Part shown: in pieces, positions 39,620-48,490 of the stretch
Layout of the letters: every line of letters begins with the position of its first letter
Position numbering within the stretch: position 1 is the first letter of the stretch
DNA from: Janthinobacterium silvisoli
GTDB taxonomy: Bacteria; Pseudomonadota; Gammaproteobacteria; Burkholderiales; Burkholderiaceae_D
Direction: 5' to 3'
Length of the DNA stretch: 64,000 nucleotides
Assembly: GCF_014200725.1 (NCBI RefSeq)
Contig: NZ_JACHCL010000003.1
Coordinates: 535,121 to 599,120, forward strand
The notes under the pieces: generated by a model
Seen by the model: only the letters and a program-made list of their open reading frames with translations
Database searches by the model: none
What the model was told of the DNA's origin: nothing
Position numbers and translations under genes: made by a program

Positions 39620-40615
39620 ATGAAACTTACACAATTTAGTTTGACGATCGCAGCCGCGTTGCTGGCTGCTCAAGCGTCCGCGGCTACCCCTAAACTGGGT
39701 ATCGTGTATGACGCGGGCGGCAAGTTCGACAAGTCGTTCAATCAATCCGCTTTCGAAGGCGCAGAGCGCTTCAAGAAAGATACCGGCATCTCGTTTATCG
39801 AAGTGCAGGCATCCAGCGACACCCAGGCCGAGCAAGTGTTGCGTGGCCTGGCGCGCAAAAAACTCGACATGATCGCTTCGATCGGTTTTTCCCAGACACA
39901 AGCTGTGCAAAAAGTCGCCAAGGAATTTCCTAACGTGAAATTCGTGCTGATCGACGGCACGGCTACTGGCGCCAACGTCAACTCGGTACTCTTCAAGGAA
40001 GAAGAAGGCTCCTACCTGGTCGGCGTGGCTGCGGCCATGGCCAGCAAAAGCAAAAAAGTCGGCTTTATCGGCGGCATCGACATTCCTTTGATCCGCAACT
40101 TCGCCTGCGGCTACGCGCAAGGCGTGAAATCGGTCAATGCGAAAGCAGATATCACACAAAACATGGTCGGCACCACGGCCAGTGCCTGGAATGACCCGGC
40201 CAAGGGCAGCGAACTGGCCCGCTCGCAATTCGAGCGCGGCGTTGATGTAGTCTTCGCCGTTGCTGGCGGTAGCGGCCTGGGCACCTTGCAAATGGCCAAG
40301 GAAAAAGGCAAGCTGGCCATCGGCGTCGATTCGAACCAGAACGCGCTGTATCCAGGCACCATCCTGACCTCGATGGTCAAACGCGTCGACAACACGGTCT
40401 ACGACAGCTTTATGGAAGTCAAGAACGGCACCTGGAAGGGTGGCGTCGTTGCCAAGGGCTTGAAAGAAGGCGGCGTGGATTGGGCGCTCGATGCGAACAA
40501 CCGCAAGCTGATTACGCCGGAAATCGAAAAGCGCGTGTTGGGTGCGCGTAAAGATATTATCGATGGCAAGGTCAAAGTGATCGACTACCGCGTCGGCAGC
40601 AGCTGCCCGGTCTAA
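39620..40615 (+). CDS. Nucleoside ABC transporter, BMP family binding protein
   Basis: A 331-residue periplasmic binding protein. A signal peptide ends at QASAA (about residue 22). The mature part is a BMP (basic membrane protein/Med) domain: PKLGIVYDAGGKFDKSFNQSA at the N terminus, with later DMIASIGFSQTQAVQKVAKE and DVVFAVAGGSGLGTLQMAK. Family members bind purine and pyrimidine nucleosides. AGGAG is seven bases before the ATG. It is the first gene of the importer operon with ATPase and two permeases. A strong hairpin follows the stop, which often allows more binding protein than the rest. Confidence 0.93.
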   Translation: MKLTQFSLTIAAALLAAQASAATPKLGIVYDAGGKFDKSFNQSAFEGAERFKKDTGISFIEVQASSDTQAEQVLRGLARKKLDMIASIGFSQTQAVQKVAKEFPNVKFVLIDGTATGANVNSVLFKEEEGSYLVGVAAAMASKSKKVGFIGGIDIPLIRNFACGYAQGVKSVNAKADITQNMVGTTASAWNDPAKGSELARSQFERGVDVVFAVAGGSGLGTLQMAKEKGKLAIGVDSNQNALYPGTILTSMVKRVDNTVYDSFMEVKNGTWKGGVVAKGLKEGGVDWALDANNRKLITPEIEKRVLGARKDIIDGKVKVIDYRVGSSCPV

Positions 40616-40635
40616 ACTCACTCTTCATCACTAAG

Positions 40636-40667
40636 CGCGCCGCCGGGGCTGGTCCCCGCGCGGCGCG
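40636..40667 (+). other. Strong intra-operon hairpin after binding-protein gene
   Basis: A GC-rich stem of about 13 base pairs with one bulge and a CTGGT loop lies between the binding-protein stop and the ATPase start, ending six bases before the ATG. With only TTT after it, partial read-through or protection of the upstream mRNA is likely. It would also crowd the ATPase ribosome site. Confidence 0.7.
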
Positions 40668-40672
40668 TTTCC

Positions 40673-42226
40673 ATGAAACTATCCAGTTATGAACCTATGC
40701 AGCCAGCAGTAGAATTTCGCAACATCTCCAAGCACTTTGGACATGTGAAGGCGAACACCAACGTCAATTTTTCCATCGCCAAGGGCAGCATCCACGGCCT
40801 GGTGGGAGAAAATGGCGCCGGTAAATCGACCTTGATGAGTATCCTGTACGGATATTACCGTGCCGACGGCGGAGAAATCCTGCTCGACGGTCAAGTACAG
40901 CCTATCCGCAACAGCCAGGAAGCGATCAACCTTGGCATCGGCATGGTGCACCAGCATTTCATGCTGGTCGAGAACTTCACCGTGCTCGACAATATCATGC
41001 TGGGCACGGAAGGCGGTTTCCGCCTGGCCAGCCACCGCGCCGAAGCGGAAGCCAAGCTGCGCGAGATTTGCGAGCGCTATCGCCTCGACGTGGACCCGCT
41101 CACCAAAATCGAAGACTTGTCGGTCGGCGCGCAGCAGCGCGTGGAAATCCTCAAGCAGATTTACCGCAGCGCCAATATCCTGATCCTCGACGAGCCGACG
41201 GCCGTGCTGACGGCGCAGGAAACAGCATCGCTGTTTGAAATCTTGCGTCTGTTCAAGGAACAGGGCAAGACCATCATCCTGATCACGCACAAGCTGCAAG
41301 AAATCCTGGAAATCACCGACAACGTCACCGTCATGCGCGGCGGCACGGTGGTCGGCGCTGTTCCCACGGCGGGTACATCGAAGGAAGAGCTGGCCAATAT
41401 GATGGTGGGCCGCCCTATCCAGAGCCATTTGCCGCGCGCGCCTTACAATCCGGGCGCCACGGTGCTGGAAGTAGCCGACTTGCAACTGGCCGATGAGCAA
41501 CAGGTGAAACTGCTGGCCGATATCGGCTTCAATTTGCGCGCCGGCGAGATCGTCGCGATTGCAGGCGTATCGGGCAACGGCCAGAGCGAACTGCTGGAAA
41601 TCCTGTCGGGCATGCGTTTGCCCACTTCCGGCAAGCTGCGTTTCCTGGACAAGGACTTGCCGTTTGGCAAGCGTACCGATGCCGACGGTTTGCCGTTGAC
41701 CTTCCGCAACCTGGGCATCGCCCACATTCCGGAAGACCGCTTGCGCGATGGCGTAGTGAAAAATTTCTCCGTCATGCACAACACCATCCTTGGTTACCAG
41801 GACAGCTTGAAAAACCGCTGGGGCCTGTTCAACTTCAAGGCCATCGGTGCGCGCTGCGCGGAATTGCTGAAAACCTTCGACGTGCGTCCGGCCAACCCGG
41901 ACCTGCGTATCGGCTTGCTATCGGGCGGTAACCAGCAAAAAGTGGTGATCGCGCGCGAAGTGCTGGCAAAACCGAAACTGATGCTGGTCGGCCAACCGAC
42001 GCGCGGCGTCGATATCGGCACGATTGAAAGCATCCATAGACAATTGCTGGCCCTGCGCGACAGTGGCGTGGCCATCCTGCTGGTGTCGGTCGAACTGGAA
42101 GAAGTGCGGGCGCTGGCCGACCGTATTCTGGTCATGTGCGGCGGACGCATCACTGGCGAACTGAAAATTGAAGAATTCGATACCACCCGCATTGGTCTGT
42201 TGATGGGGGGAATGCATAAATCATGA
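40673..42226 (+). CDS. Nucleoside ABC transporter, double ATP-binding protein
   Basis: A 517-residue protein with two ABC domains, as in NupA/YufO and sugar transporters of the Rbs/Mgl type. The first (about 10-250) has Walker A GENGAGKST, signature LSVGAQQRVEI and Walker B ILILDEPTAVL. The second (about 270-505) has a degenerate Walker A (GVSGNGQSELLEI) and signature LSGGNQQKVVIAREV, typical of this group. It drives nucleoside import. The ATG at 40673 has no clear ribosome site, and an in-frame ATG at 40697 is possible. It overlaps the first permease gene by four bases. Confidence 0.93.
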   Translation: MKLSSYEPMQPAVEFRNISKHFGHVKANTNVNFSIAKGSIHGLVGENGAGKSTLMSILYGYYRADGGEILLDGQVQPIRNSQEAINLGIGMVHQHFMLVENFTVLDNIMLGTEGGFRLASHRAEAEAKLREICERYRLDVDPLTKIEDLSVGAQQRVEILKQIYRSANILILDEPTAVLTAQETASLFEILRLFKEQGKTIILITHKLQEILEITDNVTVMRGGTVVGAVPTAGTSKEELANMMVGRPIQSHLPRAPYNPGATVLEVADLQLADEQQVKLLADIGFNLRAGEIVAIAGVSGNGQSELLEILSGMRLPTSGKLRFLDKDLPFGKRTDADGLPLTFRNLGIAHIPEDRLRDGVVKNFSVMHNTILGYQDSLKNRWGLFNFKAIGARCAELLKTFDVRPANPDLRIGLLSGGNQQKVVIAREVLAKPKLMLVGQPTRGVDIGTIESIHRQLLALRDSGVAILLVSVELEEVRALADRILVMCGGRITGELKIEEFDTTRIGLLMGGMHKS

Positions 42227-43302
42227 ATAACGACTTGCCACGCTGGGCGACAGCCTTTGTCATGCCCATGTTAAACCTGCTGTCGGCCTTGCTGGTCGCA
42301 GCCCTGGTGATCCATCTGCTGGGTGAAGACCCGCTCGAATCGCTGTCCATCCTGCTCCACAGCGCCGTGCTCAATCCGGAAGGCTTGAGCTACACGCTGT
42401 TCTACGCCAGTACCTTTATCTTCACCGGCCTGTCGGTCTCGGTGGCGATGCAGGCTGGCCTGTTCAATATCGGCAGCGAAGGCCAGATGTATATCGGCGG
42501 CCTGGGCTTGACGGTAGCCATGCTGGCCTTCGACCATACCCTTCCCGCCTGGCTGTTGATACCAGTGGCCATGATAGGCGCGGCCCTGTTCGGCGCACTG
42601 TGGGGCTTGTTGCCCGGTTATCTGCAAGCCAAGCGCGGCAGCCACATCGTGGTGACCACCATCATGTTCAACTTCATCGCCGCAAGCCTGATGAACTTCG
42701 TGATCGTGAAATACCTGATCCCGCCAGGCGAGCAAAACACGGCCAGCCGCGTGTTCTCGGACGCCGGCGCGATGCCGCTGCTCAATACCTGGTTCCCGTC
42801 GCTGGGCGACACGCCGCTGAACATCAGCTTCCTGCTGGCGATCGTTGCGCTGGTCATCTACGGCGTGATGGTGTCGCGTTCTTCTTGGGGCTTCAAACTG
42901 CGCGCCACCGGCTTGAACAAGCACGCAGCCCACTATGCGGGCGTGTCGATCAGCAAGATGATCATCATCGTAATGCTGATTTCGGGCGCGCTGGCAGGCC
43001 TGGGTTCGGTCAATTCCGTGATGGGTTCGACGCACTATTTGTCGCTCAACTTCGTGGGCGGCGCCGGCTTCGTCGGTATCGCGATTGCCCTGATGGGCCG
43101 CCAGCATCCGGTCGGCATCTTCTTGTCGGCAGTGCTGTTTGGTGCGCTGATCCAGGGCGGCTTCGACCTGTCGCTGGAAAAACCGAATATCCCGACTGAA
43201 ACTTTCATCTTTATCCAGGGCTTGATCATCCTGTTCTGCGGCGCGATGGAAAACTTCTACGCCCCGGCGATTTCCGCCCTGCTCAAGCGCATCAAAGGCT
43301 AA
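42223..43302 (+). CDS. Nucleoside ABC transporter, permease 1
   Basis: A 359-residue inner-membrane permease with about nine or ten hydrophobic segments, of the BPD_transp_2 group (NupB/YufP-like). Typical stretches: GLSVSVAMQAGLFNIGSEGQ, RGSHIVVTTIMFNFIAASLM and FKLRATGLNKHAAHYAGV. Its start overlaps the ATPase stop by four bases, and the second permease begins four bases after its end. It forms the channel with the next protein. Length fits the family. Confidence 0.93.
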   Translation: MNNDLPRWATAFVMPMLNLLSALLVAALVIHLLGEDPLESLSILLHSAVLNPEGLSYTLFYASTFIFTGLSVSVAMQAGLFNIGSEGQMYIGGLGLTVAMLAFDHTLPAWLLIPVAMIGAALFGALWGLLPGYLQAKRGSHIVVTTIMFNFIAASLMNFVIVKYLIPPGEQNTASRVFSDAGAMPLLNTWFPSLGDTPLNISFLLAIVALVIYGVMVSRSSWGFKLRATGLNKHAAHYAGVSISKMIIIVMLISGALAGLGSVNSVMGSTHYLSLNFVGGAGFVGIAIALMGRQHPVGIFLSAVLFGALIQGGFDLSLEKPNIPTETFIFIQGLIILFCGAMENFYAPAISALLKRIKG

Positions 43303-43306
43303 CACC

Positions 43307-44278
43307 ATGACACTCGACGACTTTCATTTCGCCAGCATCCTGGTCTCGACCGTGCGCAATGCGCCGGTGCTGATCTTCGCCGCCATGGCCGGCCTGTTCG
43401 CTGAACGCAGCGGCATGATCGACATCGGCCTGGAAGGCAAGATCCTGGCCAGCGCCTTTGCTTCAGCCGCCGTGGCCTACACCACGCAAAACCCGTATTA
43501 CGGCATGGCTGTCGGCATGCTGGTCTGCGTGGCCCTGGCCCTGCTGCAAGCCTATGTCAGCATCACGCAAAAGGGTAACCAGCTGGTGGCCGGCATGGCG
43601 ATCAACATCGCCATGAGTGGCCTGACGTTTGTACTGGCGCAATTTTTCTTCCAGCAAGGCGGCCGCACGCCAGACCTGGGCAATGCGCGCCTGTTCGACG
43701 TGGTCTTGCCGGGCACCCAGTATGTGGAACACATCCCGTTCATCGGCTGGGTGTATGCCCACCTGATCGGCGGCCATTCCATCCTGGTCTACCTGGCTTT
43801 CCTGCTGATCCCGCTGGTGCACTGGCTGCTGTACCACACCCGTTTCGGCTTGCGCCTGCGCGCCTGCGGTGAAAACCCGCATGCTGCGGACTCGGCCGGT
43901 ATCAGCGTGGAAGCCACCCGCTACATGGCCATGCTGGTGGCAGGTATCCTGTGCTCGTTCTCGGGCGCCTATCTGGCCATCGTGCAAAGCGGCTTCTTCC
44001 TGCGCGACATGTCGGCCGGCGCCGGCTACCTGGCTTTGACAGCCATGGTGTTCGGCAACTGGCGCCCGGTGTACACCTTCCTCGGTTGCCTGATGTTCGG
44101 CTTCTTCAGCGCCATCCAGATCCAGATCGAAGGCGTGGACTTGCCTGTCGTGGGCCGCATCCCCGGCTCGCTGATCCAGATGGTGCCGTATGTGGTCACC
44201 GTGATCGTGCTGGCGGGCTTGATGGCCAAGTCGGTCGCACCGAAGGCGATCGGGATTCCTTTTGTGAAATCCCGTTAA
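43307..44278 (+). CDS. Nucleoside ABC transporter, permease 2
   Basis: A 323-residue permease of the same group (NupC/YufQ-like), with about nine membrane segments. Marked stretches: APVLIFAAMAGLFAERSGMI, QKGNQLVAGMAINIAMSGLT and FGLRLRACGENPHAADSAGI. AAAGG precedes the ATG. It ends the importer operon, followed by an intrinsic terminator 22 bases after the stop. Confidence 0.93.
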   Translation: MTLDDFHFASILVSTVRNAPVLIFAAMAGLFAERSGMIDIGLEGKILASAFASAAVAYTTQNPYYGMAVGMLVCVALALLQAYVSITQKGNQLVAGMAINIAMSGLTFVLAQFFFQQGGRTPDLGNARLFDVVLPGTQYVEHIPFIGWVYAHLIGGHSILVYLAFLLIPLVHWLLYHTRFGLRLRACGENPHAADSAGISVEATRYMAMLVAGILCSFSGAYLAIVQSGFFLRDMSAGAGYLALTAMVFGNWRPVYTFLGCLMFGFFSAIQIQIEGVDLPVVGRIPGSLIQMVPYVVTVIVLAGLMAKSVAPKAIGIPFVKSR

Positions 44279-44300
44279 GCGTCAGCTCTTGCAGTCAGAA

Positions 44301-44328
44301 AGCGAAGCCCACGGGCTTCGCTTTTTTT
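44301..44328 (+). terminator. Intrinsic terminator of nucleoside ABC operon
   Basis: AGCGAAGCC-CACG-GGCTTCGCT makes a perfect 9-base stem followed by seven T. The stop codon of the convergent Nudix gene lies within the T-run. Confidence 0.92.
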
Positions 44329-45283
44329 ACGCCTGTGTTATCTCTTCCAGCGAAAAATACACAGCCAGTCCCAGGCTACGCGCAACGACCACCATCTGGT
44401 CTGCGCCAGCCGAAGCACCACCGATGCGCAGCACAGCGTCACAATGGCTGAGCAAACGCGTCGCATGCGGGTGGAATAATTCCTCGTACACAGCATCCCC
44501 CACCTGGCGCGAACCGGCCAGCGCCAGCATGGGCAAGGCCAGCCATTCACCGAGCACCGGCAAATGCCCTTGCGCATACAGGGGCAGGCAGACGGCTTCC
44601 ATGGCAGCCACATTGGCCGCCATCAACGCTGGATCGTCGCCCGTACCCGAGCGATACGGGCCAGCGATCAATATTTGCAAACCGCGCTTGACCGGCATCA
44701 AGTGCAGTTGTGCATGCTGCAGCAGCATGATGGTCTTGCCGTCGCAGATACGGCCATCGGCCACCATCTGCATCGCCTGAGCGAGCGGCAACTCCAGCAC
44801 TTCGATATCTTCCCCTTCATGGACCAGGCCACCACCATCGCTGACACGGCTCGATGGTTCATATTCAGCCACGAAAAAATGCAAGCGCTCCGTCACCGAA
44901 CCGGGGCTCATGAAGGCGTCGAATACCTTGTGCACCTGGCCCACCTTGTAGCCGGTTTCCTCCTCGACTTCGGCGCGGATGCGCTGTTCCGGGCTGGCCT
45001 GTTCCAGCAAACCTGCCGCCGACTCAATCAGAAAGCCATCATGGCCCTCGCGATAGGTGGGAAATCGAAACTGGCGTATCAGGATCACCGTACGCTTTTG
45101 TCTGTTGTAGAGCAGGATGGTGGCGCCATCGCCGCGGTCATAGGTCTCGCGCGTCTGCGTCTGCCACTGGCCATCGCGGCGCAAGTAATCGAAGGTCGTT
45201 TTCTGCAATAAATACCAGTCGTGCGACAACGTCACCACAGCCTGGATACGTACCCGTTGTTGCTCTGTATTTTCTTCGCGCAT
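44327..45283 (-). CDS. Nudix hydrolase (NudK-like) fused to NDT/DUF4406-like domain
   Basis: About 318 residues with two parts. Residues about 5-195 are a Nudix domain of the NudK/AdpP type; the box is present as [20 protein letters not shown] then EEETGY, with the metal-binding EEE intact but serine for the usual first glutamate. Residues about 205-318 resemble the nucleoside 2-deoxyribosyltransferase/DUF4406 fold: [20 protein letters not shown], then [20 protein letters not shown]. The start at 45283 has AGGAG five bases upstream. It is divergent from the deoR gene and convergent with the ABC importer. The substrate may be a nucleoside diphosphate sugar or modified nucleotide; unproven. Confidence 0.82.
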   Translation of the reverse strand: MREENTEQQRVRIQAVVTLSHDWYLLQKTTFDYLRRDGQWQTQTRETYDRGDGATILLYNRQKRTVILIRQFRFPTYREGHDGFLIESAAGLLEQASPEQRIRAEVEEETGYKVGQVHKVFDAFMSPGSVTERLHFFVAEYEPSSRVSDGGGLVHEGEDIEVLELPLAQAMQMVADGRICDGKTIMLLQHAQLHLMPVKRGLQILIAGPYRSGTGDDPALMAANVAAMEAVCLPLYAQGHLPVLGEWLALPMLALAGSRQVGDAVYEELFHPHATRLLSHCDAVLRIGGASAGADQMVVVARSLGLAVYFSLEEITQA

Positions 45284-45354
45284 ATCGTCTCCTGTGCTTG
45301 CGTCGAATGACTTTATCATGCAAACTCGTGCAAATTCAAGAAAAAACGAGAAAA

Positions 45355-46119
45355 ATGCTGACACATCAACGCAAACAATATCTGCTCGACTTGCTGCAAA
45401 GCGAAGGCCAGATCATCGCCAAGGCCGTCAGCGACAGCCTGGGATTATCGGAAGACACTATCCGCCGCGACTTGCGCGAGCTGGCGAAAGAAGGATTACT
45501 GGAAAGAGTGCACGGCGGCGCCCTGCCCCTGCTGAGGCGCTCGCCCGCGCTGGCGCCGTTTGCGGGCCGCGAGCAAATCTCAACCGATACCAAGATAGCC
45601 ATCGGTCGAGCAGCGGCCACCATGATACAAGCGGGGCAAGTGGTGTTTATCGATGGCGGCACCACTGCCGTACAGCTGGCACGCCAGTTGCCACGCGACC
45701 TGCGCGCTACGGTTGTCACCCACAGCCCCTCGATCGCCGTCGAACTGGTGGAGCATCCCCACGTCGAGGTGCTGATGCTGGGTGGCCGCCTGTACAAGCA
45801 TTCCATCGTCGGCGTGGGCGCCGCCACCGTGGAAGCCATCGCCCGCATCCGTGCAGATCTATACTTTATGGGCGTGGCCAGCCTGCATCCGCAAGCGGGC
45901 ATCACCACCGGCGACTATGAAGAAGCCTGCGTCAAGCGCGCCTTGAGCGATGCAGCAGCCCGTACCGTAGTGCTGGCTTCACCGGAAAAACTGAACACGG
46001 CCTCGGCGTTCCAGATCGCTCCCTTGAACCAGGTCAGCGATATCGTCATGCACCGCGAGGTCGATGACGCACTGGTGGCGCCTTACCGCGAGATGGGCAT
46101 CAACATTATCCTGGCGTAA
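45355..46119 (+). CDS. DeoR family transcriptional regulator
   Basis: A 254-residue DeoR/GlpR-type repressor. The winged helix lies at the N terminus ([20 protein letters not shown], then [20 protein letters not shown]), followed by the sugar-phosphate sensing domain ([16 protein letters not shown], then [16 protein letters not shown] and LGGRLYKHS). Such proteins usually sense phosphorylated sugars; deoxyribose-5-phosphate or ribose-phosphate would suit the neighbourhood. It is divergent from the Nudix gene with a 71-base gap. I choose the ATG at 45355 for standard length; the ATG at 45298 would add 19 atypical residues. Confidence 0.9.
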   Translation: MLTHQRKQYLLDLLQSEGQIIAKAVSDSLGLSEDTIRRDLRELAKEGLLERVHGGALPLLRRSPALAPFAGREQISTDTKIAIGRAAATMIQAGQVVFIDGGTTAVQLARQLPRDLRATVVTHSPSIAVELVEHPHVEVLMLGGRLYKHSIVGVGAATVEAIARIRADLYFMGVASLHPQAGITTGDYEEACVKRALSDAAARTVVLASPEKLNTASAFQIAPLNQVSDIVMHREVDDALVAPYREMGINIILA

Positions 46120-46120
46120 A

Positions 46121-46144
46121 AAAAGCGGCCCGCAAGCCGCTTTT
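46121..46144. terminator. Bidirectional terminator between deoR and S1/P1 nuclease genes
   Basis: AAAAGCGGC and GCCGCTTTT form a perfect 9-base stem around CCGCAA, one base after the deoR stop and 17 before the nuclease stop. A/T runs on both sides allow it to work in both directions. Confidence 0.85.
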
Positions 46145-46161
46145 CTAATCTCAACATATAG

Positions 46162-47232
46162 TTACTGTGGCCATATCGCTTGCAACAGCGATGCCAGGTG
46201 ATAACCGCCTTCGATCAGCTGCTGCTTCGCCAGCGCCGAGCTGGGCACCGGATAATTGTCCGGCACCGTCAAGGCCCACACATTGTAGACATCGCCCTTA
46301 CGGCTGGTTTGCTGCGTGGCAGGACCGGCCACCACATCGGCATACGCTATCTTTGACGCTGCCAGCGACTGATCTGCCCATTGATATGGCCAGGTGACGG
46401 GGTCGCCTGTATTCACGCTCACCTGCGGGCCGCTGGCGATCACTTTACGCGCAAATTGCTCTGGCGTGCGCGTGCTCAGACGGCGCATGGCGTAATCGAC
46501 CACCGTGCTATCCCAGTAGGAATGCAGCGGCCTGGTCGCCGATTTCGGATACGTGCTGGCCGGCTTGGCGGCGTCCTCGTCCACAGGCAAGGGTGCAGGG
46601 ATGCTGGCGTCCGACAGGGCCGTGATTTTCGCGTCGTCCAGCAGCAGGTTGTTGCCGCCGCGCGCATCGAAAATGGCGGCCTCATCAACCTGTGCCTGCG
46701 TGGTGGGCACGACAAAACGGCCATCCCGGGCCACAAAGGCGGCGCCCACGTGCAGCGGCTGATGGATATCGCCCACCAGGTGCGTGATCAGGATCAACGC
46801 CTGGCGCTTGGTGAACTGATGCGGATTGGTCACCGCATCATCCTTGCCTTGCAGTACCAGAATTGCCTGCTTCAAGGTTTGCACGATATCGTCGTCGGCG
46901 CTGCCCACATCATGGTCATGGTAGTGCGCGTTCTGGAAGGGAATATCCGTGTAATGATATTCGCTATGCTTGGGATTGGCCGCCACATAGGCCAGCATTT
47001 CCGGTGTTTGCGGACCGCAATACGTACCCTTCACGCAATCTGGCCAGTTGGCGATCTTTTCCAGGCTTTCGCCGGGCAGCAGCAATTTGCTGATTTCCAG
47101 CTGCGCCACACTGCCCTTGAGCAATTGGTCGGCGATGGCGCCCACGGCGCGATGGCCATCGTTGCCCCAGGCCAGTACATTGCCTGTCGCGAAAGCGGCG
47201 CCCAGCGCCAGCACACATGCTATTTTCTTCAT
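46162..47232 (-). CDS. Secreted S1/P1 nuclease
   Basis: A zinc-dependent nuclease of about 356 residues that degrades single-stranded DNA and RNA to 5'-nucleotides. A signal peptide (MKKIACVLALGAAFATGNVLA) is followed by a mature end WGNDGHRAVGAIADQLL, the usual Trp and His ligands of the trinuclear zinc site. Further ligands are in HLVGDIHQPLHVGAAF and a DARGGNN loop, plus HSYWDSTVVD. The ATG at 47232 has AAGGA six bases before it, inside the end of the PLD gene; ATG 47238 lies too close. It is last in the exported-enzyme operon, after 5'-nucleotidase and PLD genes. Confidence 0.93.
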   Translation of the reverse strand: MKKIACVLALGAAFATGNVLAWGNDGHRAVGAIADQLLKGSVAQLEISKLLLPGESLEKIANWPDCVKGTYCGPQTPEMLAYVAANPKHSEYHYTDIPFQNAHYHDHDVGSADDDIVQTLKQAILVLQGKDDAVTNPHQFTKRQALILITHLVGDIHQPLHVGAAFVARDGRFVVPTTQAQVDEAAIFDARGGNNLLLDDAKITALSDASIPAPLPVDEDAAKPASTYPKSATRPLHSYWDSTVVDYAMRRLSTRTPEQFARKVIASGPQVSVNTGDPVTWPYQWADQSLAASKIAYADVVAGPATQQTSRKGDVYNVWALTVPDNYPVPSSALAKQQLIEGGYHLASLLQAIWPQ

Positions 47233-47234
47233 GC

Positions 47235-48470
47235 TCATTCCTTCCCAGCTAGCTGTGGCGTGCCTTTGGCAGGCTTCGGATAGTGTTTATTGATATCGAT
47301 AGGCTGGGCGTACGGCGAACTCCAGGTCTGTTCATGCAGGGCCGCCAGACGTTGCGCCATGGCTTCGTTGCGCATCACCACTTCCAGGTTGCGCGACAAA
47401 TCCATATAGCCGCCCGACCAGTTGCTGGTACCGACCCAGGCCAGCTTGCCATCGATCACCATGGTCTTGCTATGGATCACGCGCGCAAACGGAATAAAAC
47501 CGGTCGAGGCGGTGGGAATCGTGACGATGCGGATTTCCACGTTCGGCACCAGCGCCAGGCTCTTCAGGTAAGCCATGGCAGGCTCTTCCGTGTTCCAGGC
47601 GGACACCATCAGCTTGATCTTGACGCCACGCGTGGCGGCCGCGCGCACGGCATTGTCGATCACGGCGTAGTAAGGACGCGTGCGGTTCGGGCCATACGAC
47701 AGTGGCGCGTAATCGAGCAGCTGAATGCGCACTTCGCTTTTCGCTTCCGCCAGCAAGGCAGGCAAGCCCGTTTGCGAATCGCCCACGCCAGCCGGGTTAT
47801 ACGCATTCGGGCTGGCCAGCAGGAAAGCATTCTGTGCGTAGTTGGCGGGCACTTCTTTGCTGTTGAGTACTGTGGCGCGGCCGCCTTGCGAGGTCAAAGC
47901 CTGCGCCTGCCAATCCTGTTCAAAGATGGCTTGCACTTGCTTGACGATGGTCGGTTCGGTGATTTTCAAGCCCGTCTCATGGATGTGCTCGAACGAGCGC
48001 CAGTCGAAGTTCTGGCTGCCGACATACGCCACCTGGCCATCGACGGCCAGGTATTTGGCGTGCACGATGCCATTGCCCGTCACTTTGTTGTAATCGATGA
48101 TGCGCAATTCCAGGTTCGGGATCGCCTTGATGCGCTCTATCGTCGGCGCTTCCGACAGGCCCACGCCTTTTTGGTCGAGCAGGAAGCGGATTTTGACGCC
48201 GCGCTGGCCCGCCGCCGTCAGGCTGGCCAGCACTTTTTCAAAGGCAGTGCCGGGCTTGCTGACGGCGTAAAACTGGGCGATGACGATTTCTTTTTTTGCA
48301 GAATCGAACAGCTCGCTCCAGACCACGGCCGGTTCGCGCAGGTCGGGATTGGTCAAGCTCGTTTCGACGGGCGAAGTGTGCACCAGCTCAAAACCGGGTA
48401 TCGTGAACTCGGCGTGGGCGCTGCCTGCGAACAGGCTGGACAGAAGAACGGAGAAGAAGAGACGACGCAT
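47235..48470 (-). CDS. Exported PLD-superfamily protein (phospholipase D/nuclease fold)
   Basis: A 411-residue exported protein with a signal peptide ending in GSAHA. It has two HKD motifs, the phosphodiesterase active-site halves: GIVHAKYLAVDGQVAYVGSQ near residue 135 and ARVIHSKTMVIDGKLAWVGT near 335. The superfamily includes phospholipases, cardiolipin synthases and the endonuclease Nuc; sequence alone does not say which. Operon position between 5'-nucleotidase and S1/P1 nuclease argues for a nucleic-acid role, by inference. It ends two bases before the nuclease start. Confidence 0.87.
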   Translation of the reverse strand: MRRLFFSVLLSSLFAGSAHAEFTIPGFELVHTSPVETSLTNPDLREPAVVWSELFDSAKKEIVIAQFYAVSKPGTAFEKVLASLTAAGQRGVKIRFLLDQKGVGLSEAPTIERIKAIPNLELRIIDYNKVTGNGIVHAKYLAVDGQVAYVGSQNFDWRSFEHIHETGLKITEPTIVKQVQAIFEQDWQAQALTSQGGRATVLNSKEVPANYAQNAFLLASPNAYNPAGVGDSQTGLPALLAEAKSEVRIQLLDYAPLSYGPNRTRPYYAVIDNAVRAAATRGVKIKLMVSAWNTEEPAMAYLKSLALVPNVEIRIVTIPTASTGFIPFARVIHSKTMVIDGKLAWVGTSNWSGGYMDLSRNLEVVMRNEAMAQRLAALHEQTWSSPYAQPIDINKHYPKPAKGTPQLAGKE

Positions 48471-48490
48471 GGTGTTTTCCTTGAATTAAA

